Of a stretch of 12,839 nt of DNA, positions 7,905 to 12,839 are shown in pieces (positions within the stretch are counted from its first letter, which is position 1; every line of letters begins with the position of its first letter). The stretch is from an uncultured Paracoccaceae bacterium. Its GTDB lineage: Bacteria; Pseudomonadota; Alphaproteobacteria; Rhodobacterales; Rhodobacteraceae. The stretch is taken from contig CAKZNY010000413.1 of assembly GCA_937132145.1 (NCBI GenBank), positions 1-12,839 on the forward strand. The letters are read 5' to 3'. The translations under genes were made by a program, and so were the position numbers. The notes below the pieces were generated by a model. It worked only from the letters and a program-made list of their open reading frames with translations. It ran no database searches and was not told where the DNA came from.

Positions 7905-8749
7905 TTGCTGCCCTTGTCTTTTATTGCGCCCTCTTGGGTCGCGACGATTATCTTCATTCCTGCGGCCTTTGCGGCGGTTTTGAACTTGGCGGGGGGCGGG
8001 ATATCCGTCACGAAAACATCGATGGTTGCGGTGTCCGCGAAAACGATCGGCCCATTTTGTCCGATTTTGCTTTGATCCGCGACGACGATGCTGGCGTTGG
8101 CCTGAGCCACATAAGCCCGCGCGAATTCGGCTTCGGACAGGTCTGTTGACATGAAACCATTATCCGAATTCACCGCCGCCGCTGCCAGAATTGCGTAATC
8201 GGGATTGAAACCTTTGATAAATTCCATCGCACCGGCGCTATAGCTGCCGCCATCGGTTTCGCGCAGCTCGCCGCCGGCAAAAAATACACGGTTGTGGTTG
8301 TGGGAGGACAGGCGTTCCGCGACTTTGATGGAATTTGTCACCACGAACAGGTTTTTGCGTATCCGCAGCGCATCGGCGATAAACGTGGTGGTGGAGGCGT
8401 TGTCGATGAACATCGAAGCCCCATCCTCGATCAACCCCACAACGCATTTCGCCATCGCGCGTTTGGCCGTGCGGTTAACTTCCATACGTTCGCCAAACGT
8501 GGGTTCCTCGTTACGATTGGCCAGCAGAACACCGCCGTGAACCTTGATGACCACGCCCTCTTTTGCAAGATGTTTGATGATCCGCCGGACGGTTTCTTCG
8601 GACACATTCAACAGACCGGCAAGTTCGGCCGTGCGGCACGAGCCACCGTTTTCACGCAGAACTTCAAGCAGTTCATGCGCACGGTGGGACGAATATATTT
8701 CAGTAACGTTGCTCAATGTATGCCTGTTTTTTGCGTTCGTGGAAACCAC
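7901..8749 (-). CDS. DeoR-family transcriptional regulator, first gene of the phosphatase/Na+-Pi carrier operon
   Basis: The 282-residue protein has a DeoR N-terminal HTH at about residues 22-75 (NVSEETVRRIIKHLAKEG, then VHGG) and a C-terminal DeoRC sugar-phosphate sensor domain from about 90 (DNASTTTFIADAL, VVTNSIKVAERL, FFAGGELR, VVADQSKIG). The usual TIRRDL recognition-helix motif reads VRRIIK, so the common Asp is replaced by Ile. DeoR proteins are mostly repressors released by phosphorylated sugars, which fits a phosphatase partner. The start is uncertain: the GTG at 8749 has GGAA four bases upstream, while a TTG at 8716 has AGG six bases upstream and gives a more typical N-terminus beginning LSNVTEIYSSHRAHELLE. 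The stop overlaps the phosphatase ATG by four bases. Autoregulation through the palindrome upstream is plausible. Confidence 0.9.
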   Translation of the reverse strand: MVSTNAKNRHTLSNVTEIYSSHRAHELLEVLRENGGSCRTAELAGLLNVSEETVRRIIKHLAKEGVVIKVHGGVLLANRNEEPTFGERMEVNRTAKRAMAKCVVGLIEDGASMFIDNASTTTFIADALRIRKNLFVVTNSIKVAERLSSHNHNRVFFAGGELRETDGGSYSAGAMEFIKGFNPDYAILAAAAVNSDNGFMSTDLSEAEFARAYVAQANASIVVADQSKIGQNGPIVFADTATIDVFVTDIPPPAKFKTAAKAAGMKIIVATQEGAIKDKGSK

Positions 8750-8995
8750 AGTTTCCGGCCTATGTCGAGGGGTTTTGAGGGATAATGTGGTTTTATTTGG
8801 TAAATATATCGTTAACAGCGCGAATTCAGGCGAAATCCGGCAGATAGATCGAATTTTAAGTAGGTATTTCTTGCGCGCAGAAACTTATATGATAAGTATT
8901 GGACAGCGGAATATCCTGGCAGAAGCCGGATCGGGTATCGCCTCCCGCAATTTCTCATTTTTCGAATTCTAACGTCACGGCTTTGCTAGTGCGAG
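8750..8995 (-). promoter_or_regulatory. Upstream region of the deoR operon, with a perfect 15-bp palindrome
   Basis: About 245 bp without a convincing gene, more AT-rich than its surroundings. At 8883-8897 there is a perfect inverted repeat, ACTTAT-ATG-ATAAGT, with six-base arms and a three-base centre, the kind of site a dimeric repressor binds. It lies about 134 bp upstream of the GTG start. A possible minus-strand promoter overlaps it (TATAAG as -10, with TTCCGC 16 bases before it as a poor -35). AT-rich sequence closer to the gene (8795-8815) could hold another promoter. No tRNA, riboswitch or conserved reading frame was recognised. Confidence 0.45.
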
Positions 8996-9015
8996 CATGA
9001 AGGGACGCCTTCATG
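8996..9015. other. Short perfect inverted repeat between dctM and deoR
   Basis: CATGAAG and CTTCATG form a perfect 7-bp stem around the 6-base loop ggacgc. It lies about 7 bases from the longer hairpin at the end of dctM, giving two stem-loops in tandem. It may contribute to 3'-end formation of the TRAP transcript or act as a protein site. There is no T tract beside it. Confidence 0.35.
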
Positions 9016-9021
9016 ATGGGG

Positions 9022-9057
9022 AGTCGGAGGGCCTCTGTGGGGGAGGCTCTCCTGACT
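9022..9057 (-). terminator. Long hairpin overlapping the dctM stop codon, likely end of the TRAP operon
   Basis: Arms at 9022-9035 and 9043-9057 pair at 13 positions: AGTC/GACT, a one-base bulge, GGAG/CTCC, one mismatch (A-C in minus-strand RNA, G-U in plus-strand RNA), and GCCTC/GAGGC around a 7-base loop. The stem begins within the dctM stop codon. Minus-strand sequence after it is C-rich rather than T-rich, so termination may need Rho, or the stem may protect the mRNA 3' end. Confidence 0.5.
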
Positions 9058-10378
9058 AAAACATGACCCGTACCATGCACAAGGTGATGGGTGGGAAGCC
9101 AAGAAGTATGCCGACACGGATGATGTCGGACAACACAAACGGCGCGACTCCGCGATAGGTTTGAGTGATCGGAATTTCCGGCGCGATAGAATGGATGATG
9201 AACAGGTTCATGCCAACGGGCGGGGTTATCAGGCCCACCTCGACGACGGTCAAGGCGATGATACCAAACCAGATCGCGATCTCCTCGGGGGGTAGGCCAA
9301 AGTCTAGTCCCATGATGATCGGGAAGAAAATCGGGATGGTCAGCAGGATCATTGAAAGGGAATCCATGACGCAACCAAAGATCAGGTAAAGGACCAGCAT
9401 CGAAACCATCACCATCATCGGCGCGAACCCCTGTGCACCAACCCAAGCCGCCAACTCTTGCGGGGTTTGGGTGAACGCGAGGAAGGAATTAAACAATTGT
9501 GCACCAAATACGATGAAGAAGATCATGGCGGTTGAAGATGCAGTGGACAGGATGGAATCTAGGAACCCACGACGATCCAGCCCGCCGGATAGCACACCGT
9601 AAAGCCCTGTGCCGATTGCACCAACTGCCGCCCCTTCGGTCGGGGTGAAAATACCGGCGTAGATGCCACCGATAACGGCGATGAATATCACGGCAACGGG
9701 CCAGATTTTGACGAGGTTTTTGAAGCGTTCCTTCATGGGAACGCGTGGTGCACGGGTGGCGCTGTCGGGTTTGATCCGGACATAGATCATAACGGTCAGC
9801 ATATAGCCAAGGGCGGCCATAACACCCGGTATCATGGCCGCCATGAACATCTTAACGATGTTTTGCTCCGCGATGATGGCGTAAATTACGAGGATGATCG
9901 AAGGGGGAATAAGTATCCCCAAGGTTCCGCCTGCGGCCAGAACGCCCGTCGATAGCGCATCGGAAAATCCGTGGCGTCGCAGCTCGGGCAAGGCGACTTG
10001 GCCCATGGTGGACGCGGTGGCAAGGGATGATCCGCACACTGCGCCAAACCCTGCACATGATCCGACGGCGGCGATGGCCATGCCGCCTTTATAGTGCCCG
10101 AACCAGTCGGCAGCGGCGCGAAAAAGGTCGCGCGACATGCCGGATTTCGTCGCGAAATGCCCCATCAACAAGAAGAGCGGCACGATAGAAAGCGAGTAGC
10201 TAGAGAACGTGTCATACGTCAGGGATTTCAACTGTGCCAGCACGGCGTTGGGCGAACCCAATACGATCCACGTGCCGGTGAATCCCGTGATAGCCATGGA
10301 GACGCCAATCGGGATACGCAGGAAAATGGCCACCAGCATAACCACAAATGCGATAACCGAGAGTTCTAGGCCTGTCAT
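9056..10378 (-). CDS. dctM: TRAP transporter large permease subunit (DctM)
   Basis: This is the multi-spanning permease of a tripartite ATP-independent periplasmic transporter, which uses the Na+ gradient to import an organic acid delivered by a periplasmic binding protein. The 440-residue protein is of normal family length and almost wholly hydrophobic, with about a dozen transmembrane segments. Family-typical stretches include VPLFLLMGHFA near 65, AVCGSSLATASTMGQVALPE near 114, GTLGILIPPSIILVIYA near 150, IFTPTEGAAVGAIG near 246, and GLITPPVGMNLF toward the C-terminus. Its ATG overlaps the dctQ stop by four bases (ATGA), and AAGGCG precedes it. A hairpin sits at its stop codon. The substrate cannot be inferred from the permease. 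No dctP lies in the window; it may lie elsewhere, since none is found between the monooxygenase pseudogene and dctQ. Confidence 0.93.
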   Translation of the reverse strand: MTGLELSVIAFVVMLVAIFLRIPIGVSMAITGFTGTWIVLGSPNAVLAQLKSLTYDTFSSYSLSIVPLFLLMGHFATKSGMSRDLFRAAADWFGHYKGGMAIAAVGSCAGFGAVCGSSLATASTMGQVALPELRRHGFSDALSTGVLAAGGTLGILIPPSIILVIYAIIAEQNIVKMFMAAMIPGVMAALGYMLTVMIYVRIKPDSATRAPRVPMKERFKNLVKIWPVAVIFIAVIGGIYAGIFTPTEGAAVGAIGTGLYGVLSGGLDRRGFLDSILSTASSTAMIFFIVFGAQLFNSFLAFTQTPQELAAWVGAQGFAPMMVMVSMLVLYLIFGCVMDSLSMILLTIPIFFPIIMGLDFGLPPEEIAIWFGIIALTVVEVGLITPPVGMNLFIIHSIAPEIPITQTYRGVAPFVLSDIIRVGILLGFPPITLCMVRVMF

Positions 10379-10971
10379 GCTATCGCGCCTTCTTGACCAC
10401 GGATCGTCCAGTTAACGGCGCGCCAGACCGTATAAATGCACACAACGGCAAAGAACGCCGCGCCGACCATCGACAGGGCATATCCGTACCAGACGGGCAT
10501 GCGCAGGATGAATGTTGTCTCGGTGTAATAGGGTTTGTCGCCCAGCATCAGCAGGGCGCGCAATGTGTCGGAACCCATCGGTAAACGCTCGCCCAACCCC
10601 AGCCACATACGCCATGCAATCACGCTTGCGGCGATGGCCGTGTCACCGGCAATCCCGAAACCCGCCCGCAGGCGTGGCGGGAAGGTGTCTACCAACACGT
10701 CCACGGTGACTTGTCCGCGATTGATCTGGCTCCATGGCAGAAAGCTGAACACGGCGACGGCGCAGGTTAGTTCCACCAGCTCAAAATCGCCCGGAACAGG
10801 GCCGAAACCTGCCCATATCATGGCCCTTCCTGCGATGGATATGATGGTCATAATCGCGGCGGCGGTCAGCATAAAGCCTCCGAAATACGCCAGCCATTTG
10901 GCCGCGACTTTCAGTATGCACCCTAGTCTGGCCTCGGCCAGCGGTGCGATGCCTTGCCGTAAATTGCGCAA
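10375..10971 (-). CDS. dctQ: TRAP transporter small permease subunit (DctQ)
   Basis: This is the four-helix membrane subunit that pairs with DctM. The 198-residue protein has hydrophobic segments near residues 28-50, 66-82, 104-122 and 158-183, plus typical small-subunit residues such as VPGDFELVEL and FLPWSQINRGQVTVDVL in the second helix and loop. The best start is the TTG at 10971, with AAAGGGGGA about six bases upstream. The ATG at 10975 is four bases earlier but in another frame, and its product (a 64-residue basic peptide) is not protein-like. The gene begins 22 bp after the end of the monooxygenase pseudogene and overlaps dctM by four bases, so it is probably transcribed with both. Confidence 0.88.
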   Translation of the reverse strand: MRNLRQGIAPLAEARLGCILKVAAKWLAYFGGFMLTAAAIMTIISIAGRAMIWAGFGPVPGDFELVELTCAVAVFSFLPWSQINRGQVTVDVLVDTFPPRLRAGFGIAGDTAIAASVIAWRMWLGLGERLPMGSDTLRALLMLGDKPYYTETTFILRMPVWYGYALSMVGAAFFAVVCIYTVWRAVNWTIRGQEGAIA

Positions 10972-10993
10972 CCATAGTCCCCCTTTGCGCGTG

Positions 10994-12242
10994 TTATGAC
11001 GGGTTGGAAGGCGGAATGATAGATGGCCGATTGTTCAAGCCGTCAATATCCATTCCGGCGGTTTTCTTGTATGCAGCCGCAGTATTTTCCAGCTCGACTT
11101 TCGTTAGAACATCTTCGATCCGAGCAAAACCGTCAGGGGCGCGTTTTGCCACCAGATCGAGAACCTTGTCCGGCCCGTCGCCCCGATTGGCCAGCACGAT
11201 GGCCGCCGTGGCAGGGCGGCGCTGCGTATCGTAGGCTTGCAAAGCGGCGGCGGTTACGCCCATGGTCTGGAATTTGCGCGCCAGAACACGGGCGTCCAGA
11301 ATGGCCTGCGTGGCCCCGTTGGAACCGACGGGATACATGGGGTGCGCGGCATCGCCCAGCAGGGTCATATTTCCATGACTCCAACGGGGCAAGGGGTCGC
11401 GGTCGATCATCGGGAACTCGAATATATGTTCGGCGTTGCGGATCGTTTCGGGAACATCCAGCCAATCAAACGATCAGTCCTTGAACTGCGGAAGAAAATC
11501 ATCGAGTGCGCCGGGGGTTCCAGTCTTCGCGCGACCACATATATTCCGGCGGGAATTTCAAATCGCAAATCCAGTTGATAACGGACCCGTTGGGCATGTC
11601 GGCGATGGGGTAGCAAACGAATTTACGCTTCTTTTCCCCAATCATCGCCATTGAGCGCCCCGTCAGGAATTTCGGTCCCTTTGTGACACCACGCCACATG
11701 ACGATACCGCCCCAGATTGGCGGCCCTTCGTCGGGATAAAGGCGGGCGCGGGTTTTGGAGTGCAGGCCGTCGGCTGAAACGAAAACGCTGCCCGTTTCGT
11801 GCGTTTCAACGCCAGCAGGGTCGGTTATGACAATCTCGACGCCCTTGGGGCTGTCGGCCCAATCGGTAACCTCGGCCCCTGTCTGGATGGCATCTTTGCC
11901 CAAGCGTTCCCGCACAGCTTTCAGCAATAGCATCTGCAAATGCCCGCGATGGATCGAGAATTGCGGCCACCTGTAGCCGGCCTTCATCCCACGCGGTTCA
12001 GACCAGATTTGCCCACCTTGGGCGGAGGCGTAGACGACCTCGGCTGTTCGCAGCGCGATTTTGTCGAGGGCTTCCAGCAGGCCCAATTCGGACAGTTCTC
12101 GCACCGCAGAGGGTTGCAGATTGATGCCAACACCGAGGGGTTCGAGGCGTGCCACCGCCTCAAATATCCGACAACGAACGCCAATTTGATGCAGACTAAG
12201 CGCAAGGGTCAGGCCGCCGATACCCGCACCGCTGATTAGAGC
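10994..12242 (-). pseudogene. FAD-dependent aromatic-ring monooxygenase (PhzS/salicylate hydroxylase type), decayed
   Basis: Intact relatives are class A flavoprotein monooxygenases of about 400 residues that hydroxylate aromatic acids with NAD(P)H and O2. All three hallmarks are present but in pieces: the FAD Rossmann motif ISGAGIGGLTLALSL at about 12236-12190, the DG motif VSADGLHSKTRARL, and the GD motif LLGDAAHPMYPVGSNGATQA. Three lesions are visible. (1) From the MFS stop at 12273 to the Rossmann motif there is no ATG, GTG or TTG in frame. (2) After SREDWN the frame shifts at a run of five G (plus strand 11513-11517); removing one base restores NPGALDDFLPQFKD. (3) That restored frame meets TGA at 11474-11476 where relatives have Trp (D-W-S-F-D-W-L-D), consistent with TGG to TGA. 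The C-terminal part from the ATG at 11410 is intact. It sits between an MFS gene and dctQM, so the group may once have served aromatic-acid use. Confidence 0.88.
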
Positions 12243-12272
12243 ACCCCTCTTCGTTTGATGAAACCGACGGTG

Positions 12273-12839
12273 TTAGCCGTGGGTTGGCCAGTGGTGATGC
12301 AGCTCGTCGATAACAAATGTATGGGCATGACGAAAGCCATCGGTCCGCGGGTTCGCGTTCTGCAAGTGTGGGTGATCCGATGGCAAGTCGGTGTGTGTGT
12401 GCATAAGGCTGCCAGCGCTCTGGTGTGGCCAAAATTTGAAACTTAACGCAATCGCGCCGCTTGCAATCAGGCCTAGTACGAGGAAGGCCGCCGGGATGCC
12501 GAATTCGGCGCCGATCCATCCGGCGAGCGGGTAGGTTATCAGCCAGCAGACGTGGGACAGGGCGAATTGGGCGGCGAAAAGGGCGGGGCGTTCGGCCGTA
12601 TGAGACGAGCGGCGCAGCAGGCGGCCAGCGGGGGTGAGGATCGAGGAATATCCAAGGCCCGCAATTACCCAGAGAGCGAGAAAGACGTTGAAGTTTGGCA
12701 AGGTGGTGAACAGGGCAGCACCTGCGAACATCGTGGCCGTCAGCAGGATTGCGCCACCAATCATGGGGATGCGGTCTCCGGTTCTGTCAAGCAGGCGCGG
12801 CAACGCAAGGGCTGCAATCATGGAACCTGCACCAAAGGC
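12273..12839 (-). CDS. MFS transporter, C-terminal part with histidine-rich tail; runs off the window
   Basis: The 188 codons visible hold the C-terminal half of a major facilitator superfamily inner-membrane transporter; the frame is open to base 12839, so the N-terminus lies outside. Recognisable parts are the loop LPRLLDRTGDRIPM, several hydrophobic helices (MIGGAILLTATMFAGAALF, FLALWVIAGLGYSSIL, FLVLGLIASGAIALSF), and a cytosolic tail of about 45 residues rich in His and Asp (HTHTDLPSDHPHL, FRHAHTFVIDELHHHWP). Similar tails, ending in an Asp-(Asp/Glu)-Leu-His segment, are familiar to me from alphaproteobacterial MFS proteins and may bind metal, but the substrate is unknown. The stop lies about 30 bases before, and in the same frame as, the decayed monooxygenase, so the two were probably one operon. 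Confidence 0.85.
   Translation of the reverse strand, partial: AFGAGSMIAALALPRLLDRTGDRIPMIGGAILLTATMFAGAALFTTLPNFNVFLALWVIAGLGYSSILTPAGRLLRRSSHTAERPALFAAQFALSHVCWLITYPLAGWIGAEFGIPAAFLVLGLIASGAIALSFKFWPHQSAGSLMHTHTDLPSDHPHLQNANPRTDGFRHAHTFVIDELHHHWPTHG

Noticed and set aside
8800..8960. Small minus-strand open frame of about 46 codons upstream of deoR, starting at an ATG near 8960
   Set aside because: It has no good ribosome site, and its product shows no recognisable features and runs across the candidate palindrome and promoter sequence.
10781..10975. ATG at 10975 as the dctQ start
   Set aside because: It opens a different frame giving a basic, non-membrane peptide; the TTG at 10971 matches the DctQ frame and has the better-spaced ribosome site.
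11474..11476. In-frame TGA where relatives have Trp, possibly a recoded UGA
   Set aside because: phnA, phnY, phnW, dctQ, deoR and the phosphatase all use TGA as a normal stop, so recoding is not credible; the adjacent frameshift also argues for a pseudogene.
1..12839. CRISPR arrays, tRNA or rRNA genes, insertion sequences, C-P lyase genes
   Set aside because: No repeat-spacer pattern, cloverleaf-like sequence, transposase frame or phnGHIJ-type product was found; the phosphonate route here is the hydrolytic PhnWYA type only.

Overview
The window looks like chromosome of a marine-type alphaproteobacterium, probably Rhodobacterales (roseobacter-like). This rests on gene content (PhnWAY phosphonate catabolism, TRAP transport, an Npt-type Na+/phosphate carrier), moderate-to-high GC, tightly packed operons with ATGA overlaps, and protein sequences that read like that group. 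I could not run a database search, so the taxonomy is inference. Every gene lies on the minus strand except one LysR regulator.

Layout from right to left, the direction of transcription of the minus-strand genes: (1) the C-terminal part of an MFS transporter with a histidine-rich tail, cut by the window edge; (2) an FAD-dependent aromatic-ring monooxygenase (PhzS/salicylate-hydroxylase type) that is a pseudogene with three independent lesions; (3) dctQ and dctM of a TRAP transporter, with no binding protein in view, ending in a long hairpin at the dctM stop; (4) an intergenic region of about 300 bp with a perfect palindrome; (5) a tightly coupled operon of a DeoR-family regulator, an inositol-monophosphatase/histidinol-phosphatase-like enzyme and an Na+/Pi cotransporter; (6) a convergent LysR regulator whose stop codon overlaps that of the cotransporter; (7) the divergent phnW-phnA-phnY operon; (8) an EamA/DMT permease that lacks its usual first transmembrane segment and begins just after phnY.

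The best-supported system is the known three-step route for 2-aminoethylphosphonate (AEP). PhnW transaminates AEP with pyruvate to phosphonoacetaldehyde and alanine, PhnY oxidises the aldehyde to phosphonoacetate, and PhnA splits that into acetate and Pi. The divergent LysR protein is the obvious regulator. Catalytic residues of PhnA and PhnY fall at a constant offset of two from the numbering I remember for the Sinorhizobium meliloti enzymes. As given, phnW carries a frameshift near codon 91, so the pathway is formally broken unless this is a sequencing error.

The most interesting inference is the pairing of this Pi-releasing pathway with a convergent deoR-phosphatase-Na+/Pi carrier operon, which may be a phosphorus-handling module. 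The second theme is gene decay or sequence error: a frameshifted phnW, a monooxygenase with several lesions, and a 5'-truncated permease all occur in 12.8 kb. I see no CRISPR array, transposase, rRNA or tRNA, and nothing that I can defend as an undescribed system.
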